The notes under the pieces were generated by a model. It was given only the letters and a program-made list of their open reading frames with translations, was not told where the DNA came from and made no database searches. This document shows, piece by piece, positions 23,410 to 34,806 of a stretch of 64,000 nucleotides of DNA. This stretch comes from Ctenosaura bakeri (Eukaryota > Chordata > Lepidosauria > Squamata > Iguanidae). The stretch lies in NCBI GenBank assembly GCA_948474755.1, contig CAOLHI010001308.1, positions 310,001 through 374,000 of the forward strand. Direction: 5' to 3'. Position 1 is the stretch's first letter, and each line of letters starts with the position of its first letter. The position numbers and the translations under genes are program-made.

Positions 23410-23921
23410 AGCCCTTTTCGCATTGAGGCTTCTCGCGAAAGCGGGGGAGGGCGGCTCGCGCGAGAAGGCTCCTCCGGGAGGCTGCCGTTTCCCCCTCCTT
23501 CCTTCTGCAGGTGAAGGAATGAGGGGGAAGCGGCACCGGAGGAGGCTTCTCGCGCGAGCCGCCTCCCCCCAGGCGAAGCAGGAGGCTCTCGCATCTGTCC
23601 CCCCGCTCGCGAGCAAAGCAGGAGGCTGTCACGTCCGTCGTGCTAGCGCCCCTTCCTTCCTTCCGCAGGGGCGGAGGGAAGGAAGCGTGATCCAGCCGCC
23701 TCCCTGACGCTCCGCACAGGAGGTAAGTGCGCACGGGCGCTAGGAGCTTTGCGCGAGCGTGGGTGATTTTCGCTTCAAGGCGAAAATAAAAAAACCCGCG
23801 ATCGCGCTGCTGCAGCCCCGTGAGCGCGGCGGAAGTGGGAGTGTGCCGTGCAGAGCGATGCTCCCACTCCCGCGAGGCTCACGGGGCTGTCGCGTGACAG
23901 AAAGCCCGTGCAAAAAGGGCC
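23410..23921 (-). mobile_element. CpG-rich foldback element, copy 1
   Basis: A sharply bounded CpG-rich block in AT-rich DNA, with ends GCCCTTTTCGCA and TGCAAAAAGGGCC as terminal inverted repeats. Relative to copies 2 and 3 it is reversed. It holds a consensus 5' splice site on the plus strand (CAGGAGGTAAGTGCGC, GT at 23723) and a hairpin ATTTTCGC/GCGAAAAT at 23766-23787. It is longer than the other copies because of extra GAGGCTTCTCGCGCGAG-like duplications. Several overlapping frames of 60-110 codons are open only because CpG-rich text lacks stops; none has a recognised domain. No target duplication is visible. Type unknown: a GC-rich MITE is the best guess. Confidence 0.72.
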
Positions 23922-24573
23922 ATCGTTATTTCAATGTTATTGGAGAATGAAGAAATAAGCAGTGAAAATAGCATCCAGCTTTTTGGAGGGTGGGGGGGGG
24001 TAGTTAGACATTCTACGAGGATATCAGCTGCAGAAACTTCCCAAGGATGCTCAGAGTTCTCTCCAGATACCTCTCATGGTGTGTCCAGCCATAGGAAAAC
24101 AGCTGGATTATCCCTGCTCATCCATTTGTTCTCCAAAAACACAGAAATGGCTATGTCAGGAGGCTGCATTGGTAACAAGGTGAGAAATTGGGACTGGGAT
24201 CAAGCAAAATAGCTAGAGATACAATTCCTGATGAAGGTTCTCAACCTATGTATACAATACATTTTATGTTCCTAAAGTACCTAGTTGTTTTTTAATATGC
24301 AAAAGGATTTTAATGCCATACCCTGCATTCCACACACACCCTCCTGTGACTTCAAAATTTCCAAAAATTTTATATCTTGAACATATATTTCGTATCTCAG
24401 TTCAGTCTTGTAAGCACTACACTACAGTGGCTCTCGGTACAGGATAATTTGGGCAAAACAAAACAAAAAAGAGGTATTTTTGTGAATGCATATGGAAATG
24501 TGTATAATTTTTTTTAAAAAAATTGGAACCTGAGGGATGAAATGAATATAAAGTTGGAAAAAGGAGGAACTGC
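23922..24573. other. Unique DNA
   Basis: No gene or repeat family recognised. A 92-codon plus-strand frame at 23934-24212 contains a G run and no known motif. Confidence 0.35.
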
Positions 24574-24774
24574 GGCCATGTCTGCATTGCATTGTTATGG
24601 TGCTATTATTCCACTTTCAACATCCTGTGGAATCCTGGGATTTGTAGTTTAGGGAGGGGCATTTGGAATTCTCAGCCAGAGAGCTCTTTGGCCTCAAGAA
24701 ACTACAAACCCCAGAATTCCATAGGATGTTGAAAGTGGAAAATAGCACCATAACTGTGTAGTGATGAAATGGTT
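24574..24774. mobile_element. Palindromic MITE family A
   Basis: Left end GGCCATGTCTGCATTGC, right end GTGTAGTGATGAAATGGTT. The central GAGAGCTCTTTGGCC and flanking arms match the family. Flanks TGC and TGA may be a 3-bp duplication with one change. Confidence 0.82.
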
Positions 24775-24800
24775 TGAGTGTCCTTTATATAAATGGTTTA

Positions 24801-25026
24801 GGGTGGCATAGTAATTTGAACATTGGGCTATGACTCTGGGGGACCAGAGTTTGAATCCCCACTCAGGCACCCACTCAGGCACCCACTAGATGACCTTAGT
24901 GAAGCTACGTTCCCTCAGCCTCAGAGGAAGACAAGGATGAACTCCCTCTGAACAAATCTTGCCTGTAATGGGTTCCCCTTTGGGGTTGTCATAAGTTGGA
25001 AACCACTTGAAGGTACACAACAGCAA
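24801..25026 (+). mobile_element. tRNA-derived squamate SINE
   Basis: Head GGGTGGCATAGTAATTTG (tRNA A-box position), then GAGTTTGAATCCCC (B-box-like). The middle CCTCAGAGGAAGACAAGG is followed by CTCTGAACAAATCTTGCC and the tail GTCATAAGTTGGAAACC to the CACACAACAGC end. It has a short tandem copy of CACTCAGGCACC at 24861-24884. Confidence 0.88.
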
Positions 25027-28000
25027 TAAAATACTTATGCTAGCCCCACTACCAAAACACAGCAAGGGCAAAAAGATTTTTATGTGAAAATGAATGATAA
25101 GTCCATTACCCTTTTACACGCCTGCTCTCTAAATATTGGGTGTGGATGCTGAGAGGCTAACACAGTCAATCTCATTTGGAAAGGATTGTCTTCTCCTATT
25201 CACCGAGTTTCAGGTTTTTCTCAATACTCTGCAGTCCAACTATAGGGACACCTGCTGGGCTGCCTCTTTAGAAACAATGCAGAAAGCTCTGCTCTTCTAT
25301 ATGGAGAGAAGAGAACGTGGCTTTACAAATTTCAACTCCACTCTAAACCCTCCTGAAAACAAGCAGCTTTTATGCACTGGTCCATTGCTCCTGCACACAA
25401 TGCTGTGCTGTTTTCCCCCTCCTGAGAAAAAGACAGGGAACAAAGCTTTCAGGCCTCAAAAATTCTCTTCACAGGGTAGTAAAAGTTTTGTGTTGGACAC
25501 ACAGTGCATTTATTTGTACAGAGGTATGTGTATGTGGCATGTGCTCACACACTCACACACACAGCCCCCCCTCCGCATTGTGTTTCCCAAGTCAGAATGT
25601 TCTTTTTACCCTTGAAGTTGCCAGGGCAACCAAAGAAGGAGCCGTAGAAAAGCAAGTTGCTTGCAATGTGCTGTGTAATCCCCTATTTTCTAAACAGAGT
25701 TCGAGCAGGGACTGTAATCAGAAGAGGACATTCTTATGTTACAACCATTAACTTTATCACGGGCAAGGGTAAGATGCCTCTCCTTCACAATCCCCACTTT
25801 TCTGACTGGCTCTGTCTGAATGGGGTGGATCTCTTTAACTGGAGCTCAACCTGGCTAATGTAAGGGTGAAACAACACATTCTTGCCCGTGTCCAGTATGG
25901 TGTTTCTATGACTGGAACCAAAGCCAGATCAAGGTTTGTCAGGGCTCTGAAGACGTTTGAAAAATATGACTGTTTTTGTGCATATGCATGAACTACCCTA
26001 GGAGCAGTGACATAGAAATTAAATCAACAGATAAATAAATAATACATAAAATACAATGTACAGAAGACAGCAGCCTCAACATCTTCATGCATGAACCCAT
26101 TTTGAACCCTGCAGTTGCAGTGAGATGAGTGGCCGCATCACATGCATTTTCCCTCAATTATTTAAAGAACACATAAAACACTGATGAAAACAGAAATACG
26201 TGAGATTCAGGAAATGACAGGAAGAAGAGGAAGCAAGTAATCCCCTTTCCTTCCAGCATTAGGTGCCTGGACAATGAGGAGCCTGGAACATGACATCAGG
26301 TAAACCACTGAGAATCTAGCCCAGGTTACAACAGACTTCCCTCATGGGGAGGAGGCATGACTAACATGCCTACGTTAAAGACATAGCCCTTTTAGTCTGT
26401 ATCAGTATACAAAGAAATCTTGTGTACAAAGAGATGTTTACCACACCATACACCTCCATTCTGCAGGATGTGCTATTTTCATAATTTGACATATTTATGG
26501 CTGAAATACATATTTGAAAGCACATTGACTGTAAGCAGGTTGCCAGATCAAGATGACCTCAGAGATGATCAGGTCATAAATCAGAGAGGATTAGGTAGAA
26601 AAGCCTGGTGCTGATAGGCTTGGGCTATTCATTTCAATACTGCAAGCTATGAGCACTTCTGAGGACAATGGAAGATGAAATTGCCCTAGGTAAAGCAGTT
26701 AGAGACCATCTGGAGCAATCATCCTACAGAAGTCTCTCCTAGACCTCCCACCCAACTAGTCATTAGGAGATTATTATGACTCTCATCAATGTTTTGTCAC
26801 CTAGAGTTAAGACAATCAGCCCATTTCAGACTCCGTTAACCCTATGAGAAAACCATTACTGCTTTGTCCATGTACCTTCCTTCACAATAAGAAATAGGAT
26901 ATAAAAAAAACCAGCTTTGGCCCCAGCAAACTGTAGTACTTGGATACAATATGTCATGCCCAGACCCCTGTTCATTCTTGCTGCCCTTAGACAGTTGTCT
27001 GAGCCATTGTGACCATCTGTTTCAGGACTAGTAACTATCACCCTTTCCACCCAATCTCTCTTTATTCGACCTTTTTTGCCTCACTTTCTGATAGCTTTAT
27101 ATGGTTCTTAAAAGTGTCTGACTTCTTGTATGCTTGTTAATTCCAAGTAAAAGGCTCAGTTTAACTTTAACTGGAGTAGTCTCTACAGTTAGTACTGGTA
27201 TACATAGGTGAAAAGATCGTGCCATTACCATCCCCCTGCAGGTCTCCTTTGAACTATAATTCCCCAAATCTAAGGAGATGTTTGCATTGTGAGTGGATCT
27301 CAAACTCCCCCCACCTCTTAGGGTAACAAGCTCTTGTAACAGTCAGTCTCAAAGATGCTACAAGATCCCTTTGTTTAATGTGCCTGGTTGTTCCCCTATC
27401 CAAATAAAAGCTATGGGAGAAATGTGTGTATCTATTTCTGTGGGTGGGGGGAATGAGACTTAACCATTCTCTTCCACTGTGGTCCCAATGCATTTTTTCC
27501 TGGAAAGATCTATTGACCCTGGATCTCATATTGATGTCATTGGGAGTTTCTCTCCTGAGAGATATAGGATCATATGGAGTAGAGCTTCTGTTGTGATGGG
27601 TGCTAGTAGAGTTGATTCAAATGTCTTTTCTTTATGGAACTCATCACCTGAACTTAAAATCATCTTTGGGTTTTGGTCGTTTTGATCCAACACATTTAGG
27701 AAGACAAATCTGAGCCCTTCGGGACAGAAAAGAAATCCTGGGTGAAAGCGTGAAGTTCTTAGGCATTTGGAAGTTCCTTGTACCTTTTTTTTCTTATTCC
27801 TCCCTACTCACCCTTTGCCCACAAATGAAAATCCACTTGAAGCTGCAGTCAGAGCAGATAAAAGATATTGGGGATAATCTCTTAAGGTGTTGGTTGTGAG
27901 AGGAAAGTGACCGGTGTTGAAAAGGTTAAGCACACCTCCTCACCCTTCCTTCCTCCATACCTGCCTACAATTCTGAGCAGATGTTTTTCATTTTTAAAAT

Positions 28001-28124
28001 GTTTGGGGAGAGCTCTATTTAGAAGTCTGGAGAACATGCCATATTCTGCCCTTCACAAGACTCCATGATTCCACAGGATGCCAGGAATCTATTAACGTTG
28101 AGAAGAGGGAAACTCTTGTGTGTA
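25027..28124. other. Unique DNA; longest non-repeat open frame
   Basis: No gene recognised. A 159-codon plus-strand frame at 25136-25615 is the longest in the window not caused by a repeat. It has no signal peptide, membrane span or familiar motif, and its 3' part reads through a CACACTCACACACACA run, so I treat it as accidental. It could hold an exon only if transcripts support it. No repeat family is recognised in 25620-28120. Confidence 0.35.
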
Positions 28125-28480
28125 CAAACATAAATGAGCACAGCAGCAAATTAAAGCATCATTTGCATTTCACACTGGCCCTGCTTTGGGCTAATTAGCA
28201 AAGGAATTAAAACTCACACTTATCACCCACTGCAGAATCATGCTGAAATCATTTTTGGAGGTGGCTGCGCAGAGTGAGGATAAGAAGAAAATATTTATAT
28301 TGTAAATAGTGCTCACCTTAAAGTCATTAAAATTTTTCTTGCTAAGGAACTGGTTCAGACCTGCTGATCGCTTCTGCAGCTGTGCCAGACTTGGATTTAT
28401 TGAAGTTAAATATACTGAAGATGTATGGCTGAATGCTTCTACACAATGGCATCCCACCCTCACTGCAGAAATAGTTGGAT
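28125..28480. other. Candidate conserved non-coding element
   Basis: Non-repetitive block with an octamer-type ATTTGCAT inside AAAGCATCATTTGCATTTC, then GGGCTAATTAGCAAAGGAAT and TTTATATTGTAAATAG. It contains no SINE, LINE or MITE text. This looks like enhancer-type DNA with POU and homeodomain sites. A 90-codon minus-strand frame here has no known domain. Conservation was not tested. Confidence 0.35.
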
Positions 28481-28896
28481 GCTAGGGAATCTTATACGGC
28501 TTCTTCCTGAGAGTCAATTTTCTGATTAAAAAGAATATTCCTAACCCATTTGACTCCTAGAACTCTTCCACATTAATTTCTTTGGACCGTGACAAACTAG
28601 TATTCAATGATATTCCACATTATAAAGCAAAAGTCACAAAGATGTCCATTCAAAGCATTGCAGGAAATACAAATGTATGAAAGACAAGACAGGGCAGGGT
28701 TACTTTGTCTTCATTTACACAGCTCTGTGTACCTAATAGGAAACAATCATGAAATGGGACCTGATACCCACTGCAAGCCCCTAAGGGTGCCACACCCAAC
28801 CACAAACATTTGAGTGAATGCAGCTTATCCCAAATGCTGGAAATATCTTGACCTACATGTGTGTTGTCAACTAACAATACAACACATGTGTCTACT

Positions 28897-29096
28897 GACC
28901 TTTCTGCACCACACTGTTATAGTGCAATTATTCCGTTTTCAGCATCCTATGGAATCCTGGGGTCTGCAGTTTAGTAGAAGGCTTTAGAATTCTAATCCAA
29001 AGAGTTCTCTTTGGCCTCAGTAAACTACAAACCCCAGAATTCCACAGGATGTTGAAACTGGAATAATAACACCTATCAGTGTAGGGAGGAAAGGCC
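28897..29096. mobile_element. Palindromic MITE family A
   Basis: Left end GACCTTTCTGCACCACACTG, right end GTGTAGGGAGGAAAGGCC. The CCCAGAATTCCACAGGATG and CCTATGGAATCCTGGGG arms are opposed. The ends are altered and no clean target duplication is read. Confidence 0.82.
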
Positions 29097-29120
29097 CTAT
29101 GTCCCTTCAGGTACTTCCAA

Positions 29121-29320
29121 GCAGAGTTTGGAAAACGTTAGTTTTTTGAAATACAACTCCCAATATTTCCTGGATGACCAATGCTGGCTGAGGTATTCTG
29201 GGAGTTAGCTTTCAAAAAGTAATTTTTCCAAGCTTTCTTTATTTTATATCCTCTGTTGCTCCCAATATGAAACCCAAGGTGGCTTACAGTATAACTTAAA
29301 CAGAATATAGTTTAACCAGG
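29121..29320. mobile_element. Short MITE-like palindrome and LINE 3' scrap
   Basis: 29121-29232 is an imperfect palindrome (ACGTTAGTTTTTTGAAATAC facing TAGCTTTCAAAAAGTAA), with CAACTCCCAATATTTCC opposite TATTCTGGGAGTTAGC. Next, 29235-29320 holds TTTATATCCTCTGTTGCTC and GGTGGCTTACAGTATAAC, like the 3' untranslated end of L2-like LINEs. Confidence 0.45.
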
Positions 29321-29896
29321 GCATTTTTTTTAAAAAAAATAATAATTCTAGGACTCAGGTTGAATGTTCTTTCATTTAATTTTGTAAACCAATTCTTGCT
29401 ACCAATGCATTACAGATTTCTTTCAAGGACCTTTCTCCCTCAGTCATTTAAATATGCAGTTATTTCTTTTTAAATAAAATGTTACTGTTCTTTTAACCTC
29501 CTTTGATAAAATGAATGAGGCCTTGGTTTTCCTTGGTTTTCCAGCAAGAATGTATTTTTTTAAAGTGGATGTGTAGTGAGGTTGGAAAATACGTTCCGTA
29601 AGGAAGAGTCACAAAGTTTAATATCAGTTTAGCCTCTTTTTGGGTCCCATTTCCTGCCTAGATAGTTGGGAATGTGGAAGAGTAGAGATAGTTAGGTAGT
29701 CTCTCAAGTAGATGAATTGACTGGTAAGGTAGAAGTTCAACAACAACCAGTCCAATGCCCATATCCATACACACCAGTGAACAAGCTTTTTATTTTTGTA
29801 AATCATATAAAAGTAACATTGCTTACAAATTAAGTGTACATCATAAAAATATGCTATGGAAGAGATAGAAGGAAAAAGAAAATGGTTGCAGGTTTT

Positions 29897-30130
29897 GTGG
29901 TGGAGGAAGAGAAAGGGTATGGAAAAGGAACCCAACAGGAAGCTGTCATAAATATATAGTATTCCCACCACTTAGATAAACATGCAAACTACCAATTAGA
30001 GAGTACAGTATAGGTGATGCAGGAAGAGAAAGGATATGGAAAAGGAACCCAACAGGAAGTCACCATAAATATGTGCTGTTCCCAGCACTTAGATAAACAT
30101 GCAGACTAGCAATTAGAGAATATAGGTGTG
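29897..30130. repeat. Two-copy 117-bp tandem duplication
   Basis: 29897-30013 and 30014-30130 are near-identical head-to-tail copies. Each carries GTATGGAAAAGGAACCCAAC (GATATGG in copy 2), then CACTTAGATAAACATGCA and CAATTAGAGA. Copies differ by scattered substitutions, so the duplication is not very recent. Confidence 0.9.
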
Positions 30131-30361
30131 CAAAAGTTCTAACACTAACATGAACTTTGGGTGGAATGACAACCTTGTGTACAGCAAAGATATTTTCCTA
30201 ACATACAATTTACATACTGAATTTAGGAAACCCTAAAATAAGAACAAGTCCAAATCAATAAATGCAATATTTTCAGTGTGTTTGTGCACATGCACATGAA
30301 CTCTGATTAACAATGAACATATTATAATATTATACAATATATAATTACAAAATGTAAATAT

Positions 30362-30640
30362 TGTTCTCCCTCCACATTTGCAGGTTTGACATTTGCAGAT
30401 TTGATTATTTGTGAGGCATATGTGTGCCTTCCCTCTTTCTCTTCCTTCCATTCCCTTGCCTTTGGCTGAGTGTGCATGCCTTCCTTCTCCACACCTGGGC
30501 AAAAGGCAAGGGAAAGGGAGTGGGGAGTCCCAGAAGGAAATGGAAGGGAGAGTGTGCATGGGAAGTTATTTGTGGTTTTTCCACTTTTGCAAGGGTTCTG
30601 TGCCCCAAACCTTCACAAAAGTGGAAGAACCATTTTATAT
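30362..30640. mobile_element. Tigger/mariner-like DNA element fragment
   Basis: Starts TTCTCCCTCCACATTTGCAG, then GTTTGACATTTGCAGATTTG and ATTATTTGTG. The far end reads TTCCACTTTTGCAAGGGTTC, TGTGCCCCAAACC, CTTCACAAAAGTGGAAGAAC. The ends are roughly inverted, as in pogo/Tigger-type MITEs, and a related piece lies reversed at 62155-62285. Family name by resemblance only. Confidence 0.5.
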
Positions 30641-30691
30641 TACTGTAAAATGCCTTTACCAGACCCTTCTCAAAATTACAGTTTTTTCTTA

Positions 30692-30893
30692 GGCTATTTC
30701 TGCACTACAATGTTATAATGCTATTATTCCACTTTCAACATCCTTTGGAATTCTCGGCTTTGTAGTTTCCTGAGACCAAAGAGCTCTCTCGCGGAGAATT
30801 CTAAATGCCCCTCCCTAAACTGCAAACCCTGGGATTCCATAGGATGTTGAAGGGAGAATAATAGCACTATAAGGATATCGGGAAGAAATGGCC
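30692..30893. mobile_element. Palindromic MITE family A
   Basis: Left end GGCTATTTCTGCACTACAATG; the right end, GGGAAGAAATGGCC, is diverged after GCACTATAAGG. The centre GAGCTCTCTCGCGGAG is retained. Flanks TTA and TAG do not match exactly. Confidence 0.82.
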
Positions 30894-31269
30894 TAGGATC
30901 CATGGTAACTGCACAAACTTTGCATTCACATCCACATCTTCTATCCAGTTGGGGACGGAGGGGTACTGAGCAGAAGAAAACCAGCAAAACCAAGCCTTAA
31001 CACAAGGTTTGTGCAAATCTGGAAAGCAAACTGATCCATGGGACTAAAGGGAGAAAAATATTTTGAAGTTAGGAATGCCTTTCTTCAATAGTTATTGTAT
31101 TTTAGGGAACAGAGAGGAGAATCAAAAATCTATTAATAGTGGAGGATCTGGATGTATCTGTGTGAGAGAGACTGAAAGATGACCTTGGTTTATAGCTCTG
31201 GGAGTGCTGTAATTCAAAGGATATCCCTTCAAGGAAAGCTCTTCTTTGCTTAGGAAAAGAAGTGATCTA

Positions 31270-31423
31270 GGCCATTTCCACACTAGACTGTTACAGTGCT
31301 ATTATTTGACTTTCAACATTCCATGGAATCCTCGAGACCCCTCCCTAAACTGCAAACCCCAGGATTCCATAGGATGTTGAAAGTCAAATAATAGCACTAT
31401 AACAGTCTAGTGCGGAAACGGCC
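31270..31423. mobile_element. Palindromic MITE family A, centre deleted
   Basis: At 154 bp it is shorter than its relatives because the central GAGCTCTTTGG block is absent and the arms join at CCTCGAGACCCC. Compensatory changes keep the arms paired: TTATTTGACTTTCAACAT faces ATGTTGAAAGTCAAATAA, while other copies read TTCCACTTTC. Flanks CTA and CTA/TAG allow a 3-bp duplication. Confidence 0.85.
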
Positions 31424-34400
31424 TAGGTCATACAGGCTGTTGAAGTAAACCTCTTACAATACCTCCTCCTTTTATTGGGAAGTGCAAGACTTTATTCTCT
31501 ATTCTGTGCCAAATCAGGAAGACAGACTGTATCCTGCTGGCCTAATTGAAGCCAGTTGTTTAGAAGAAAAACAACAACTGTGGCTCTGGTTCTGGGATGT
31601 TTTAAAACAAACTGAGGAAGTGAAAATGCAAAGGAGTAATTACCCTGGCTGATCCATCAGTATTGACAGGTATGAGATAATACCCTTGATCTTGTGGCAA
31701 AACTAAACTGAGTGTGCCAAAATAAAGGCTTCCTCTTTCCCAGTCTAAAATGCACCATCAGTGAGGCTTTCATCAAGAGTGCACTTTTTCTTGTCAAAAT
31801 AAAGCATCAGCCATTCTAAAAATGATGCAATTAAAATATCTATGGGGAGTGATAGTTGTTATGGATACTGTTAAGTATATTGTGAAGTAACATTGGCTAT
31901 TTGAGAAATATTAGAAGCCTAAAGTGACTTATTTTCTTATTCCTCCCCCCTGCTACCAATGCATTACAGATTTCATATATATTTAATTTTCATTTTTATT
32001 TAATATTTATACCATGCTTTTCATTCATGAAGAAAACTCATATATAGTAACAGCAGGTAAACAACAATCAATGCAAGAATGTCATGGTACAGCTAAAGCA
32101 GTTATTTTTAAGGAAACGGATGAAGCTTCCCTGTTGTTTAGTAATAGATTGTGCCGTCATTAGATTTTCCTGCACCCAATGAAAGCAAAGCATAAGAGGA
32201 ACAGCTTGTGCACATCTGGAGTCCAAAATGAGGAGGAACGAGCCATCTTTTCGTTCTGTGTTATCATAAAGAGAAGATGAGGTCCAGAGGTCCAATCCTA
32301 TTATTCATAGAAAAGCTCAGTGATTTTGTGTGACTTGAACAAACCTGATTCACACTTCCTGGACTGAATGTGTTCAGCATATAGTCTCCCCAGTTTTCAT
32401 GCTTCTACAGATTCTGGCATGCTGTCCTTGAAGAAGTTGGGTATGCACCAACACAAGGCTTAAAAACAACATTAAAAACTGCAGGGGAATAAGAGGCAGT
32501 TGCAGCTGACTGGTCACCTCCCTTCTCCTTCACAGTCATTGAATGGCTGGAGCAATGGCCCTCTGTATTGGTTCTCTTTTTAATATCAAGCGGCTGCAGT
32601 TACAAACCCACACCTTCCCATGCAGATAACAGCAATCCGCTCCTGCAAAACACATTCATACCAAGGCACCACAGAGTGTCCACATGTCCTTCTTCCCAGA
32701 GGGGTCCTCTGCTTGAAAGGTGATCCAGTCCAAGTTTGGTTTAAAGATAAAGAATAGTACAAAGGGAATAGCAAGAGAGCAGATAAAGGTAAAGAATAGT
32801 GCAAAGGGACTACCAAGAGATCAGATGAAGCAGATAAGCCTGGTCAGAGTTGGCTATTGGTGATTGGTGAGATGTACTGTATTTCCATTAGAATTTTAGT
32901 AATTTGCTCGTATCTTTCATTGGCTACTTAGTTACAAATATGTAACTAATGTGTTAATTACAAATGTATAACTAAGTAATACCTCCTGACCTGAGCTCCA
33001 TCTTAACCCGTCTTAACAGCCAGCAGTTATACTAACTGAGGATGTAACAGAGGTCCTGTTTTTGATTGTCAGTCTTGCTTGCTGTAGAAAGAGTGCTGGA
33101 AATACTGTTCTCCTGCACCCCAATTGCCACTTGAACAGACCTTTATTGTCTGAGGTGGCTGCTGACTGTTAAGGTAGATGGGGGCATTACTAGTGTCAGT
33201 ATGAAGTATTATTGAATGCAAAGCAGTTACAGATCTGTAACTCTAGATTACGAATCCTCAACTGTAGTTCAGGACACCAACCATTATTTCTAAATGTGCA
33301 CCTAGACTTAGAAATTAGCATATGCAAATTTTATGTAGACATATGCTCTGCTTTCAGCCATTTTTTGGTGATGCATCTCCTGTTTTTGGCAGTAACAGTG
33401 GTTACTTTTGACTGCTACAATAAGAAAATATAATATTGTTCTAATTGTCTGAGGCCATCAAGTAATTCACCATGGCTGCAACAGCATTAGTGGCAACAAG
33501 GAAAAACATTATGAGCAATTAGGGTATCTGTTCTTTGAGAGAAAGAAAACGTCTTCTTAACCCCTTCTCAGTCAGTATCAAGTCTTTGTTCCAAAGCATG
33601 GGACTTCCTCCTACATCTTTAAAATATGAATGCAGCAGGAGCAGGGGTAGGAAGCCTTGTTATCTAAAATCGATACCTGAACCATCTAAACTTTTAGCTG
33701 GAATGACAGTCTGTGTTATTAGCTTCCATTTGTTGGCTATGAAAGACTAATCTTTTATAAGAGAAGGCTCACTGAGATCCTTAGAGTGTAGTTTCTTCAA
33801 ATCCCATTTTTAAAAGTGGGTCTTAGTTCTGAATAAAACACAAGTTGTATGAATGTTTTGTGACAACATTTTATAAAATGCAAGAAATTACTGTGTTTTC
33901 ACTTGCAAGATCTGTTGGGACAACAGGAGGACATGCTGTCCTTGATACTGGCTTAGATCTAGAGGAGAATTAGAGATCCTTCCTTTGGAAGGAAAATGTA
34001 GAGATGGTCAAAAGCTCTTCAAGCAAGCAACTATCCAACCAAATCCATATCAAAATAGTGTGATAAAATGGGAATTTTGATTCTGCCAATATGGAGAAAA
34101 AACTAAGAAGTTTAAGCATAGAAATTTACTGCGGTTATCACTACCAAGTATTGGAAAGTTCCTTTTAAAAACAATTGGTTTCACTAATAGTTCCAAGACC
34201 TCAAAACAGTTAGGTCACATTACTGTTTCTATTTTGAAAAGATCTTTTCAATTTCTGAGAAGAAACTAAAATAGTTCTCTCTAGTAACTTAAATAAAAAA
34301 AAATTCAGAAAGCTGCAAGTGATTGTCCTGTGCTACACATTGTCCCCCAATCCACATCAAGCTCACCCAGCTTCCACAACAGATGACAAAGTGTCGGCAC

Positions 34401-34579
34401 GTGAATCGTGTGATCCCGTCAACCACCATTTAATGAGGTGCAGCAACATAACTGTTAAAATGGCTGAAAAAGAAATACAGTCACACAGCAAAAAGAGTGA
34501 AGATATTCTTGACTGAGTTACAATCAAAATGTGAGGTAGTTGTAACTTCTACAGTGGGGTGAAGGCATTAATCATGTGT
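31424..34579. other. Unique DNA, nothing recognised
   Basis: No gene or clear repeat. Near 31985-32060 there is AT-rich LINE-tail-like text (TTTAATATTTATACCATGC). Near 32900-32970 the phrase TTACAAATATGTAACTA recurs. Short direct repeat GATAAAG.AATAGT at 32743-32795 is present twice. Confidence 0.35.
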
Positions 34580-34806
34580 GTATATGTGCCTTCGAGTCAT
34601 CTGTTGACTTACGGTGACCCTCTGAATTTCATAGGGTTTTCTTAAGCAAGGAACACTCCCAGGCGGCTTCACCAATTCCTTTCTCTGAAATGTAGCTTAT
34701 AGTACTTGTTATTTGTTGGTGGTGTGCCATCAAAATACCAATCAGGGCTGGTCCTGTTTAGCTTCCAAGATCAGACAGTTTCTTTTGCCTTTTGGGTATT
34801 TAGGTC
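34580..34806 (-). mobile_element. 5S rRNA-derived SINE, second copy
   Basis: On the minus strand: a 5S-like body with TCTGATCTTGGAAGCTAAAC and GCCCTGATTGGTATTTTG, then a tail with AAACCCTATGAAATTCAGAG, GTCACCGTAAGTCAACAG and GACTCGAAGGCACATATAC. It is more diverged in the 5S region than 21411-21640 and the start of the 5S part is altered (TTTCTTTTGCC). Confidence 0.8.

Noticed and set aside
23352..23734. Overlapping 80-110 codon frames on both strands, like a GC-rich first exon
   Set aside because: They lie in a mobile CpG-rich element. Open frames on both strands are expected from CpG-rich text, and the protein text differs between the three copies.
28191..28463. 90-codon minus-strand frame as a conserved exon
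   Set aside because: No recognised domain; the block looks more like non-coding regulatory DNA.
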